A stretch of DNA of 64,000 nucleotides from Bifidobacterium breve (GTDB lineage Bacteria; Actinomycetota; Actinomycetes; Nanopelagicales; Nanopelagicaceae), in NCBI GenBank assembly GCA_945898065.1, contig CAMDHH010000003.1, positions 1 to 64,000 on the forward strand, read 5' to 3'. Position 1 is the stretch's first letter. The number at the start of each line of letters is the position of its first letter. The position numbers and the translations under genes are program-made. This document shows, piece after piece, positions 49,201 to 56,510 of this stretch. The notes beneath the pieces are model-generated. The model saw only the letters and a list, made by a program, of their open reading frames with translations, had not been told where the DNA came from and ran no database searches.

Positions 49201-49478
49201 TATTGATTCGCGGGCGCATTGATGCCATTTATCGAGATGGTGATGGTTACATAGTCGTTGACTGGAAGACAGGCTCCACTGAGCTTGGAGAATCAGCAGC
49301 TGTGCAGTTAGCAATGTATCGCCTTGCTTGGGCAAAGTTGAGCGGTACAGATATCTCAAAGGTAAAAGCAGCATTCCATTACGTTCCAACGGGCAGAGAT
49401 CACAGCCCTGCGAATCTTATGAGTCAGGAAGAACTTATTGCTTTGATTTCACGTATTGATTCTGATGCTGACAGGTAA
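46257..49478 (+). CDS. adnB: AdnB-type helicase-nuclease subunit
   Basis: 1073 aa. Helicase motifs: IAGAGSGKTETMSNRV (Walker A), LTFTRKAAGELSLRVR (Ia), LLDEYQDTSQSQLRML (II), VGDPSQAIYTWRGAS (III), LPTTFRN (IV), VTVHMAKGAEW-like LTVHMAKGAEWNVVAI (V), VAVTRAKTHLL (VI). C-terminal nuclease with GRIDAIYRDGDGYIVVDWKTGS. It lacks the Fe-S cysteines seen in AdnA, as expected for AdnB. The predicted motor is intact. Forms a heterodimer with AdnA. Confidence 0.88.
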   Translation: MKENLTPEQIIAALQKVDDGINPLTPFQSKIISIVSNPLEPAVIIAGAGSGKTETMSNRVLYLVANKIVAPEEILGLTFTRKAAGELSLRVRRRLSQLEEAELFSRESISNPTITTYHSYAGKLLSEHSIRLGMDTDADPLGEAEIWQIASDVVRNWHDDEFRSTSKASTIIKDVIGLAKQILEHEVTIEEIRAADDEMLEQLLPFDFAPSSVGSKVRTILHQRNSILPMVEAFLKRRKAAGELSFDDQMAIAAEIATQFPDVGELERKNYKVVLLDEYQDTSQSQLRMLSALFGNGHPVMAVGDPSQAIYTWRGASAGTMDSFAEYFPKMPDQKGDSKFVLPTTFRNDEIILKAANLISEKIKEDGGQEVLMLDARKGAGPGELAVGIFENMDLEGEAIADYFEPLWKDPARALVPEKKRSTFAVLVRNRKQIPEIESALRARKIPVEVIGIGGLIHIPEIADIVALMKVISDPDSGASLMRHLTGPRLNLGAFDIAGLGKYAKERSKASKSGSRYLVKVIEEGNQDQIDSEDQFAGSIIDALDEISSAPQKYFSAIGYERMLRFAADLRRLRGRAGGQITDLIVEIEEYLTIESEVSLRDGSQTGRRHLDRFLDEASKYERAGGNAREFLEWLDVASKEEGGLKIGAPDVRSDVVQILTVHMAKGAEWNVVAIPGLATGNFPSVNTQNPENWLTSEAHIPFTLRGDRGELPHFSVAGMTEKKQAEDAIDAFSKACATQIKRREEIRLAYVAVTRAKTHLLCTTSVWRTGKNAVAPSDVYTWIHEIALAKNAKILSDLETPAKGERNPAEVESHEWPHDRLGERRPQFEEEIAIVQSAKAHTLGASDDEEIASWISDAQALIAEISEKSNSELTVLLPTKLSTSALVALHANPEELALNIRRPMPRGQDQYSRRGTAFHLWVEKQFSEAPTLMGDDYMDYLDPLDDDSKLEDLKKAWLTSHWATKVPTHVEVPFETVIAGILIRGRIDAIYRDGDGYIVVDWKTGSTELGESAAVQLAMYRLAWAKLSGTDISKVKAAFHYVPTGRDHSPANLMSQEELIALISRIDSDADR

Positions 49479-50231
49479 GTGATCACTTACACCTGTAACA
49501 ATTGTTGGTAGGACTTCAATCTGATTTGCGGTCAAGGTGTTGGAGAGAATGTAATCGAATTGCACCTTTGCACCCCATGATGGGTAACTCTTTTGAGTAA
49601 CAAGTGAATTCCATCCAGAGAAATTCTTAGGTAGATTCAAATCTCCGATTATTAGAACCTTGAATTTCCCACCTTGGCTCAATGTATGGGCCCAGCGCTT
49701 TATTTTGCCGAGTTGGTAGAGATTTACAAATGGTACAAAAGATAGATGCGTATTGATAACAATCCATCCATTATCCAAGTGCGCGGCGAGTGCTACTCGT
49801 TCTTCATCGCTTACATAAATTGCTCGCACGCCTTTTTCAGCAGGAATAAGAAGTGGAAGACCTACTACTGATCTACCAAGTTCTAAACGCTCCCACTTAA
49901 TTACGGGGATTCGTGAAACTATTCCGATTCCATAACTACCAACTCTATTTATACTGCCATTGGAAATAATTCTTTCATCAGAACTATTGAGATTGCGACG
50001 AACTTCACCCGGTGTTCCAATAACAGATGGTGCAAAAGCCCAATGCGTTGCGCCTAAAGATTGCGCCGCTATCTGCATCTGTGGCTCATGACCAGAGCGC
50101 GCAAGATGGTGATCTACTTCTTGAAAACCAGCCACATCGCTACCAAGGCGCTTGAGCGCATCGCCAAAATTGCCACTTCCTGATGGCGGAATAGGCATTG
50201 CATGCAAGATATTCCACGAGGTTACGAGCAT
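49449..50231 (-). CDS. Endonuclease/exonuclease/phosphatase family protein
   Basis: 260-aa EEP-fold hydrolase. VTSWNILHAM (metal Asn region), GFQEVDHHLARSGHE (catalytic Glu), WIVINTHLSF, LIIGDLNLPKNF (Asp-x-Asn) and VSDHLPVSI (terminal Asp-His) are the family motifs. No signal peptide is evident. Targets can be nucleic acid, sphingomyelin or inositol phosphates; not decided here. Its end overlaps adnB by 30 nt on the opposite strand. In mycobacteria this position, as I recall, holds an ion-channel gene. Confidence 0.85.
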   Translation of the reverse strand: MLVTSWNILHAMPIPPSGSGNFGDALKRLGSDVAGFQEVDHHLARSGHEPQMQIAAQSLGATHWAFAPSVIGTPGEVRRNLNSSDERIISNGSINRVGSYGIGIVSRIPVIKWERLELGRSVVGLPLLIPAEKGVRAIYVSDEERVALAAHLDNGWIVINTHLSFVPFVNLYQLGKIKRWAHTLSQGGKFKVLIIGDLNLPKNFSGWNSLVTQKSYPSWGAKVQFDYILSNTLTANQIEVLPTIVTGVSDHLPVSIRINT

Positions 50232-50258
50232 GGGTAGAGGTTAGTAGTGTTGCCCCCC

Positions 50259-51215
50259 ATGAGCGCGTTAAAGAACCTTGTCAGCGAAATCGACCGCGCC
50301 AGCGAACTGCGTACATCGCAAAGTGAGCTAGATGCACATTGGGCTAAAGCAAAGATCTTGCACATTGTCGATGCGCGCCTTGCCGTTGCGGGCGGGGAGC
50401 TACATCTACTTAGTAGCAGCGAAATAAGTGCACTTATTTCATCTGGAAAGTTCTTAGAAGGTGAGCGATATTTCCTTGGGCTAGATCGCGCCGATGGAAC
50501 TTCATATTTTGCTTGGCATACCGCGTGGACAAATGAGCCAGGAAGTGATGAAGAGAAATATTCTGGCTTTGAAACTCTTCGAGAAATCGGCGCAGCCCTT
50601 GCTCCAAAATTTCTCTCACTCGCTTTCCATGCAATTGGATTAGCTAATTGGCATGAAGTCCATCCTCGATGCGCGCGCTGCGGTGCACCAACCGTTGTTG
50701 GTCTTGGTGGCTCTGTCCGCATTTGCACAGTAGATGAGAGCCAACATCATCCCCGCACAGATTCTGCCGTAATCGTTTTAGTAAAAGATAAAGATGATCG
50801 CCTCTTACTTGGGCATAATCCAATTTGGCCAGAGAAGAGATTTTCTAATTTTGCAGGTTTTCTAGAACCAGGTGAGACATTCGAGCAATGTGTGGCGCGC
50901 GAAGTATTTGAAGAATCTGGAATTACCGTAGATGAAATTTCTTATATGACCTCACAGCCTTGGCCATTTCCTGCCTCCATCATGATTGCTTTTTCTGCTC
51001 TTACAAATAAGCCAGAAGAGGCAAAAGGCGATGGTGTTGAAATCACAGAAGTACGTTGGTTCTCTCGCGATGAGATGAAAGATGCAATCAAGACTGGTGA
51101 GCTATTGCTACCTCCTTCAATTAGCGTTGCACGTCGCATGATTGAATCTTGGTACGGGGCGCAAAGCGGGCGTGCACTTACAGATTTAGTAGGCGGCGAG
51201 AGCTGGCGTCCGTAA
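50259..51215 (+). CDS. nudC: NAD(+) diphosphatase NudC
   Basis: About 318 aa. Zinc ribbon begins HPRCARCGAPT with a further Cys in VRICTVDE; Nudix box GFLEPGETFEQCVAREVFEESGI; and the NADH-pyrophosphatase signature SQPWPFPASIM directly after it. Hydrolyses NAD(H) and removes NAD caps from RNA. I chose ATG 50259 (MSALKNL); GTG 50247 is an alternative. The stop overlaps the next ATG (TAATG), so it is cotranscribed with the helicase gene. Confidence 0.92.
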   Translation: MSALKNLVSEIDRASELRTSQSELDAHWAKAKILHIVDARLAVAGGELHLLSSSEISALISSGKFLEGERYFLGLDRADGTSYFAWHTAWTNEPGSDEEKYSGFETLREIGAALAPKFLSLAFHAIGLANWHEVHPRCARCGAPTVVGLGGSVRICTVDESQHHPRTDSAVIVLVKDKDDRLLLGHNPIWPEKRFSNFAGFLEPGETFEQCVAREVFEESGITVDEISYMTSQPWPFPASIMIAFSALTNKPEEAKGDGVEITEVRWFSRDEMKDAIKTGELLLPPSISVARRMIESWYGAQSGRALTDLVGGESWRP

Positions 51216-52912
51216 TGTCAGAATTTGAAACGGGAAATAGCCAAAGCGATCTTCGCGCAGAAGAAATACTTGCAGCACTCGATAATGAACAACGCGCAGT
51301 TGCACTTGCAACACGTGGCCCTGTCTGTGTAATTGCAGGTGCAGGTACTGGAAAAACACGTGCGATCACACACCGAATTGCTTATGGCGCAGCAATTGGA
51401 GTAATGGATCCACATAAAGTTTTGGCAATTACCTTCACAGCGCGAGCAGCGGGTGAAATGCGCATGCGCCTTCGCTCCCTTGGTGTTCCAACTGTTGCAG
51501 CGCGCACGATTCACTCGGCAGCGCTCAAGCAATTGCTCTATTTCTGGCCTCAAGTATTTGGTGGCAGAACTCCAGATTTACTTACCTCTAAGTCAGGTTT
51601 TCTAGGAGAGGCAATCAAGCGCGCAGATTTATCGAGTGCAATTTCTGTTACATCGCGAGATATGTTGCGTGATCTTTCATCAGAGATTGAATGGGCAAAG
51701 ACGCAAGAGATTGGTCCAAGTGATTACTTAGCCGAATCATCAAAGCGCATCAATAAGCCTCGAATTAATGCAGAACAGATTGCAAAGGTTTATGCCTCAT
51801 ATATGAGCATTCTCAAACAAGAGCATGCTATGGATTTTGAAGATGTTCTCTTGCTTACAACTGCCATGATTGAAGAAGAGCGCGAAGTTCGCGAACGCGT
51901 TCAAGATCAATACCGTTTCTTTACAGTGGATGAATACCAGGATATTTCTCCGCTGCAACAACGCCTTATCAATGCGTGGCTTGGAAATCGAAAAGAGTTA
52001 TGCGTTGTTGGAGATCCAGCCCAGACAATTTATTCATTTGCTGGCGCGACGCCAGTTTTTCTCAATAGTTTTACTCAACGCTTTCCTGAAGCAGAAGTTA
52101 TTCGCCTCACCACGGGATATCGCTCGACTCCTGAAATTGTCTTTACTGCCAATGCAATCTTGCGCAGTGCTGAAATGGGGCAAGAACTCGTTGCTATCAA
52201 CTCACATGGTGATAAACCAGAGGTGAATGCATATAAGGACGAAGCAGCCGAAGTTGCAGGCGTGGTTGCATCGATTACGCAATTGATGAGTGAGGGAACG
52301 CCAGCCCAAGAGATTGCAGTACTAGCGCGCACCAATAGCCAACTCAATGCAATTGAAAAAGCAATGAATGTTTCGAAGATTCCATATCAAGTTCGCAATA
52401 GTGATCGCTTCTTTGATCGCTCTGATGTAAAAGAATTTCTGCGCGTTGTTCGCAACGCCTCCGTTATCCCAACAGAGGGTGTGAATTGGCTCGATGAACT
52501 GCGTACATTGGCCCAACCATTTCTAACAGGTGCAAGCATTGATGGAATAGCAGCACTGCTTCATTTAGGTCGCGAAGTAGATGCAGATAGCGGATTTTCA
52601 CCAAAGACATTGCGCGGATATTTACGCGAGGTAGAAGATCGCGTTCAACAAAATAATCCACCAACAATGCCGGTAACAACACTTGCAACATTGCATGCTG
52701 CTAAAGGTTTGGAATGGGAACGCGTATTTCTCATCGGTGTAAGCGAGGGCTTATTACCCCTTGAAAATGGCGCTATAGGCGCAGATCAGGCCACTATTGA
52801 TGAAGAGCGTCGTCTTTTCTATGTTGGAATCACGCGTGCTAAACAAGATTTACATTTGAGTTATCGCCAAAGCCCCAGCCGTTTCTTGCGTGAAGCTGGC
52901 CTCATTTCTTAG
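51215..52912 (+). CDS. UvrD2-like superfamily I DNA helicase, short form
   Basis: 565 aa. Walker A VIAGAGTGKTRAITHRI, Ia ITFTARAAGEMRMRL, II VDEYQDISPLQQRL, III VGDPAQTIYSFAGA, IV GYRSTPEIV, V LATLHAAKGLEWERVFLIG, VI YVGITRAKQDL. It ends about 25 residues after motif VI, so the C-terminal tetra-Cys and HRDC regions known from mycobacterial UvrD2 are missing. Neighbours (adnAB, nudC, whiB7-like) follow the order I recall around mycobacterial uvrD2. Start ATG 51215; the longer ORF reaching 51149 lies inside nudC. Confidence 0.9.
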   Translation: MSEFETGNSQSDLRAEEILAALDNEQRAVALATRGPVCVIAGAGTGKTRAITHRIAYGAAIGVMDPHKVLAITFTARAAGEMRMRLRSLGVPTVAARTIHSAALKQLLYFWPQVFGGRTPDLLTSKSGFLGEAIKRADLSSAISVTSRDMLRDLSSEIEWAKTQEIGPSDYLAESSKRINKPRINAEQIAKVYASYMSILKQEHAMDFEDVLLLTTAMIEEEREVRERVQDQYRFFTVDEYQDISPLQQRLINAWLGNRKELCVVGDPAQTIYSFAGATPVFLNSFTQRFPEAEVIRLTTGYRSTPEIVFTANAILRSAEMGQELVAINSHGDKPEVNAYKDEAAEVAGVVASITQLMSEGTPAQEIAVLARTNSQLNAIEKAMNVSKIPYQVRNSDRFFDRSDVKEFLRVVRNASVIPTEGVNWLDELRTLAQPFLTGASIDGIAALLHLGREVDADSGFSPKTLRGYLREVEDRVQQNNPPTMPVTTLATLHAAKGLEWERVFLIGVSEGLLPLENGAIGADQATIDEERRLFYVGITRAKQDLHLSYRQSPSRFLREAGLIS

Positions 52913-52945
52913 TTACTCCTGCGTATTCGTGTGTAAATAATTGAT

Positions 52946-52975
52946 TTGCACGAACCTCTATCCATGCTTTACCCT
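52946..52975 (+). promoter_or_regulatory. Candidate whiB7-like promoter
   Basis: TTGCAC (52946-52951), 18-nt spacer, TACCCT (52970-52975, fits the actinobacterial TAnnnT). It is preceded by an AT-rich stretch GTAAATAATTGAT, as in known whiB7 promoters where the WhiB7 AT-hook binds next to the -35. Not proven; picked by eye. Confidence 0.5.
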
Positions 52976-53020
52976 TACATCTTCACTAGATCAGTGGATA
53001 TGAGTCAAAGGAGTCGGATC

Positions 53021-53173
53021 GTGCGTAACAACACTTCCGTAACAGCAAACGCAATGCCTTCTGCTGTAATTCCGTCTGCTCATAAGCATTACACATGGCC
53101 TACCGCATCAAAGCCAGCGTTTTACGCCGCTTTTTATGCAGTGGATTCAGCCACTTGGAGTTCTTCTCGATAA
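53021..53173 (+). CDS. whiB7 leader peptide (uORF), 50 aa
   Basis: GTG 53021 is preceded by AAAGGAG (about 53008-53013) at good spacing. Encodes 50 residues: a Thr/Asn/Ala start, then HKHYTWPTAS, KPAFYAAFYA and VDSATWSSSR, so rich in aromatic and Ala residues late in the peptide. Ends 20 nt before a strong terminator. By analogy with whiB7/wblC leaders, translation state probably controls read-through; the peptide need not have a function of its own. A longer TTG-started frame (52946) is less likely because that TTG sits in the promoter. Confidence 0.65.
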   Translation: MRNNTSVTANAMPSAVIPSAHKHYTWPTASKPAFYAAFYAVDSATWSSSR

Positions 53174-53196
53174 TACGAAAAGAACTAGAAGCCAAG
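53154..53196 (+). promoter_or_regulatory. Candidate antiterminator hairpin
   Basis: AGTTCTT (53159-53165) pairs with AAGAACT (53180-53186), and CTTGG (53154-53158) can extend by pairing with CCAAG (53192-53196) across a bulge. Its 5' arm lies in the last uORF codons and its 3' arm takes the first three bases of the terminator stem, so a ribosome at the uORF end would prevent it. Hand-folded only. Confidence 0.45.
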
Positions 53197-53231
53197 GGCC
53201 TCGAATCCACAAAGGATTCGGGCCCTTTTTG
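53194..53231 (+). terminator. Intrinsic terminator in whiB7 leader (attenuator)
   Basis: AAGGGCC-t-CGAATCC, loop ACAAA, GGATTCG-GGCCCTT, then TTTTTG: 14 paired bases with one bulged T. It stands between the uORF stop (53173) and the whiB7-like start (53293), so it would stop transcription before the regulator gene unless prevented. The rest of 53232-53292 is an A/G-rich leader. Confidence 0.85.
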
Positions 53232-53292
53232 TTTACCCCGATAACCCACAAACAAAAAGAAAGAACTAGAGAGAAGAAAGAAGGTGAGAACG

Positions 53293-53694
53293 ATGAGCGT
53301 TCTCTTCAGCGAACTACTAATGCCAGGTTGGGCCGAGAGCGGCGAAAAGATTGGTCTTGGAGATGTCACAGGTACATATGACAGCGCCATCGCCTTTACC
53401 TTGCCATGCCACAGTGCAGATCCTGAACTCTTCTTCTCCGATGATGAAATTAAAGTTGCAGAAGCAAAGTCTCTCTGCGGTGGATGCCCTGTCCGCAAGC
53501 AATGTCTTGAGGGCGCTCTTTCACGTCAAGAACCAGTTGGCGTATGGGGCGGAGAACTATTCGAAGATGGCAAAGTCATTGCACGCAAGCGCAAAGCTGG
53601 CCGCCCTCGCATAGATCAGGTTGCAACTACTGTAGTACTTGAAAGCGTTTCCTCTACTGAATTAGAGAGCGAACGCGAAGAGAGCGCTGCTTAG
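53293..53694 (+). CDS. whiB7: WhiB7-like transcriptional regulator
   Basis: 133 aa. Four Fe-S cysteines: LPCHSADPE, then CGGCPVRKQC; beta turn GVWGGE; C-terminal AT-hook-like KRKAGRPRID, the feature that separates WhiB7 from other Wbl proteins. WhiB7 with the vegetative sigma factor activates antibiotic-resistance genes. The uvrD2-like gene directly upstream and the attenuator leader match known whiB7 loci. ATG 53293 with AAGGTGAG upstream. The acidic Ser/Glu tail (VSSTELESEREESAA) is longer than in mycobacterial WhiB7 as I recall it. Confidence 0.85.
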   Translation: MSVLFSELLMPGWAESGEKIGLGDVTGTYDSAIAFTLPCHSADPELFFSDDEIKVAEAKSLCGGCPVRKQCLEGALSRQEPVGVWGGELFEDGKVIARKRKAGRPRIDQVATTVVLESVSSTELESEREESAA

Positions 53695-53777
53695 CTTCAA
53701 TTTAGGTAAATTGCGCTAACGTATTGAAATAGAGCAATTCTACTGACTACGAACTGCAACATTTATTAGGAGCAATT

Positions 53778-54974
53778 ATGAGAGTTATCAAGAAGTACCT
53801 AATTGTGATACTCACGTTTAGTTTAATTTCCTTGAACCTACCATCTGCTTTTGCTGCTGAGACTGTTTCTAATATCCAGATAAGTAAAGCAGATGCTGTT
53901 CCTGGAGAATTATTAATAATAACTGCTGATATTTCATCTCCAAGTGGTGTTGATTATGTAAATATGCTCATATATCCGCCAAGTGGTGGAAGCAAAGGAT
54001 TCAGCACCTATTTTCGACTGATTTCAGGAACAGAACAGCAAGGAACATGGAGTATGAATTTCAATATTCCCTCTACGGCAGAAAATGGAACTTGGAAAGT
54101 AGTTGTTGGTCTGGGCACAAAAGATCAAACATCTAAAATTGGTTATGGCCCTTCAATAAATGTCTCCGGATCTACCGTTGTTGAAACTAAAGTTTCGAAT
54201 GTGAGACTTTCTAAAACCAATGCTAGAGCGGGAGAAGAACTGACAGCGTTTGCAGATATTTCGTCTCCTACTGGTGTTGAATATGTAAATATGATCATAT
54301 ATCCGCCAAGTGGTGGAAGCAAAGGTTTTAGTACTTATTTTCAATTGATATCTGGAACTGAACAGCAGGGAACGTGGAGTATGAAATTTAGTATTCCGCT
54401 ATCTGGCGAAAATGGTGATTGGAAGTTTGTTGTTGGCCTGGGCACAAAAGATCAAACATCTAAAATTGGTTATGGCCCCTCAATAAAAGTAAGTACTGCA
54501 GCATCTGAAGCAGCAGATAAAGCCGCAGCAGATAAAGCTGCAGCAGATAAAGCTGCAGCAGATAAAGCCGCAGCAGATAAAGCCGCAGCAGATACGTTCA
54601 ATGGCTTAGTCAGTACAATAAATAAATACAAAAGTGAAATCTCGAATCTTTTTATGGGCTTTCCAGGATATTTCCAACAAAATCCAGAAATTAAGTCTTC
54701 ACTTCAGCAAGCGCTGGATTATGTTATTCCTACTACTCCCTCCATTGCTGACATTGAATTTATGAATGACCTAATTGCAGGAGGGATTGGCAAGAAAGCA
54801 TTAGCTTCGGATGTCTTGTTAGCACAACTTGGTATCACTAAATATCAAGCATTAGAAAAAATAAAATCTAAGACTGTGAAAAAAATTACGACAGTAACCT
54901 GCGCTAGAGGAAAGACAGTCAAAAAAGTCTCTGCCGTGAATCCCAGGTGTCCTACTGGATATAAGAAAAGGTAG
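53778..54974 (+). CDS. Secreted two-repeat protein with CPxGYKKR tail
   Basis: 398 aa. Signal peptide with LIVILTFSLISLNLPSAFA, cleavage after AFA. Two near-identical repeats of about 95-110 residues (VSNIQISKADAVPGELL... and VSNVRLSKTNARAGEEL..., both with SGTEQQGTWSM and VVGLGTKDQTSKIGYGPSI), Ig- or invasin-like in pattern. Then a (AADKA)n helix of about 5-6 units, a helical domain, and the same cationic tail as the tRNA-array proteins (CARGK, KKVSAV, CPTGYKKR). No tRNA fragment follows it. RBS AGGAG before ATG 53778. Binding or surface role is inferred. Confidence 0.78.
   Translation: MRVIKKYLIVILTFSLISLNLPSAFAAETVSNIQISKADAVPGELLIITADISSPSGVDYVNMLIYPPSGGSKGFSTYFRLISGTEQQGTWSMNFNIPSTAENGTWKVVVGLGTKDQTSKIGYGPSINVSGSTVVETKVSNVRLSKTNARAGEELTAFADISSPTGVEYVNMIIYPPSGGSKGFSTYFQLISGTEQQGTWSMKFSIPLSGENGDWKFVVGLGTKDQTSKIGYGPSIKVSTAASEAADKAAADKAAADKAAADKAAADKAAADTFNGLVSTINKYKSEISNLFMGFPGYFQQNPEIKSSLQQALDYVIPTTPSIADIEFMNDLIAGGIGKKALASDVLLAQLGITKYQALEKIKSKTVKKITTVTCARGKTVKKVSAVNPRCPTGYKKR
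54510..54594 (+). repeat. 15-bp tandem repeat encoding ADKAA
   Basis: About 5-6 tandem 15-bp units of GCAGATAAAGC(T/C)GCA type inside the secreted protein gene, nearly identical at DNA level, differing mainly by C/T at one wobble site. Length variation by slippage would keep the frame. Confidence 0.85.
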
Positions 54975-54978
54975 TTTT

Positions 54979-55797
54979 CTACCCTGCAAACAAGTTCAAG
55001 TTTGCAAGTGATGGCCACAATGCGAAGAGAATTGAGATCGGCAGGATAAGAAATACAACAGGAATCATCATTGAGATTTCCGCTTTTCCTGCCGCACTCA
55101 AGACTCTATTGCGCTGAACGGAACGTGCTTCACTTGCATGACGAGTAAGGACTTCAACAAGTGGTGCACCGCGCATGGTTGCTGTAACTAAGGCATCAAC
55201 AAAGCGTCGAATGAGAACCGATTTGATACGACGGCCCATTGAATCGAGTGCTTCGTGAAGGGAAGTGCCATTACGAACTTCAGTGACTACTCGCTCGAAT
55301 TCCTTTGGAAGTTGGCCTGTAGCGCTATGTGAAATACGCATGATTGCACTGAGCGGAGTTTCACCAGCAGATATTGCGAGAGTGAGCATCTCTATGACAG
55401 CTGGAAATTCTGATTCAAGGCTTGAGCGATATTTCTTCACTTGGTTTGTTAGTTCGCGATCGATATAGACGTACATAGTCATAGCAATTAGTAGTGAAAG
55501 AATGATTGAAAGCGCGAAACCCTTTCCTAAAAATAGAAAAAGAAAGATTGAAAAGACAGCAGATCCTGTGCAATAAAGTGCTTGTCGAATTCGAAAGTTC
55601 TCATAATCGCCTTCGCTCATCTTCCCGAGCTCTTGAAGACGTAGGCGAACGCCACTTCTATCGTGTGTTCTGCTTGCATATTTCGATGCACTCGTTTGGA
55701 GCTCAGAAGAAGTATGAACGCCGCTATTACCCCGAGCAATCAAATAGGCACCGGGGATTACGAAGATAAGCGCTGCGCAGATAATCGTGAGAGTCAT
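54979..55797 (-). CDS. tadC: TadC-like type II/IV secretion inner-membrane protein
   Basis: 272-aa T2SSF-domain protein. N-terminal membrane segment (IICAALIFVIPGAYLIA), two central segments (VFSIFLFLFLGKGFALSIILSLL), the T2SSF region (FPAVIEMLTLAISAGETPLSAIMRI..., RGAPLVEVLTRHASEARSVQRNR) and a C-terminal helix. Platform protein of a Tad/Flp-type pilus or secretion system. Overlaps tadB by ATGA. Nothing pilin-like follows it. Confidence 0.83.
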   Translation of the reverse strand: MTLTIICAALIFVIPGAYLIARGNSGVHTSSELQTSASKYASRTHDRSGVRLRLQELGKMSEGDYENFRIRQALYCTGSAVFSIFLFLFLGKGFALSIILSLLIAMTMYVYIDRELTNQVKKYRSSLESEFPAVIEMLTLAISAGETPLSAIMRISHSATGQLPKEFERVVTEVRNGTSLHEALDSMGRRIKSVLIRRFVDALVTATMRGAPLVEVLTRHASEARSVQRNRVLSAAGKAEISMMIPVVFLILPISILFALWPSLANLNLFAG

Positions 55798-56510
55798 TTG
55801 AATACCCGTGGAGTTTGGGGGAGTTGACCCAATTTATTCATCCAAAGATAGGCAATTGCTGTCATAACTAATCCACTCGCAAGAATGAGGATGCCGGTAG
55901 GTGTTGCATATGCAGCCGCAGTTGTTGGTTGTGTTGAAAGTAGAAGTAAAAGAAGCCACGGAGCAGCAGCTGATAAGTGTGCAGAATTCTTGATCCATCC
56001 ATGTTTGACTTCAATTTCGCGACGTAGAACTAAATCTTGACGAAGGAAATCACCTAGCGTGCGAAGAATTTGAAGAAGCTCGCTACCTCCTAATTCTTTT
56101 GCAATAAGGAGTGCTTCAAATATTTGATCACTCGAATGATGAGAGAACTCTGACTTGAGTTTTGTGAGAGCAATGGTGAAATCTCCACTTCTATATAACT
56201 CGTTACGGAATGTGGAAAAAGTGGGTCTAAGAATTTCTGGGCCTCGCAGGGCAAGTCCAGAAAGAGATTCAGTAAGAGATAAGCCAGATGAGATGCCTGA
56301 CATCAAATGATCGATAACTTCTGGCCAAGCCTCAATGAGTTCTGACTCATTCTTTACTCTTCTGCTTCGAAGAATTGACCATGTAATAGCTCCACCAAGA
56401 ATTGCAAAAGCGCTAGCAATAATTATGGAATGAGTGAGTAGGAATACGAGAGAAAATGTTGATAGGGATGAAGCGAGTGAAGTGATAGTGAGCTTTTGCG
56501 AATCTTTCAC
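55794..56510 (-). CDS. tadB: TadB-like type II/IV secretion inner-membrane protein
   Basis: About 238 aa from GTG 56510, which overlaps the cpaF stop (GTGA); the longer ORF from 56612 lies in cpaF. T2SSF domain: WPEVIDHLMSGISSGLSLTESLSGLALRGPE and ELGGSELLQILRTLGDFLRQD, with membrane segments near both ends. Pairs with TadC in the inner-membrane platform. Confidence 0.82.
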   Translation of the reverse strand: MKDSQKLTITSLASSLSTFSLVFLLTHSIIIASAFAILGGAITWSILRSRRVKNESELIEAWPEVIDHLMSGISSGLSLTESLSGLALRGPEILRPTFSTFRNELYRSGDFTIALTKLKSEFSHHSSDQIFEALLIAKELGGSELLQILRTLGDFLRQDLVLRREIEVKHGWIKNSAHLSAAAPWLLLLLLSTQPTTAAAYATPTGILILASGLVMTAIAYLWMNKLGQLPQTPRVFK

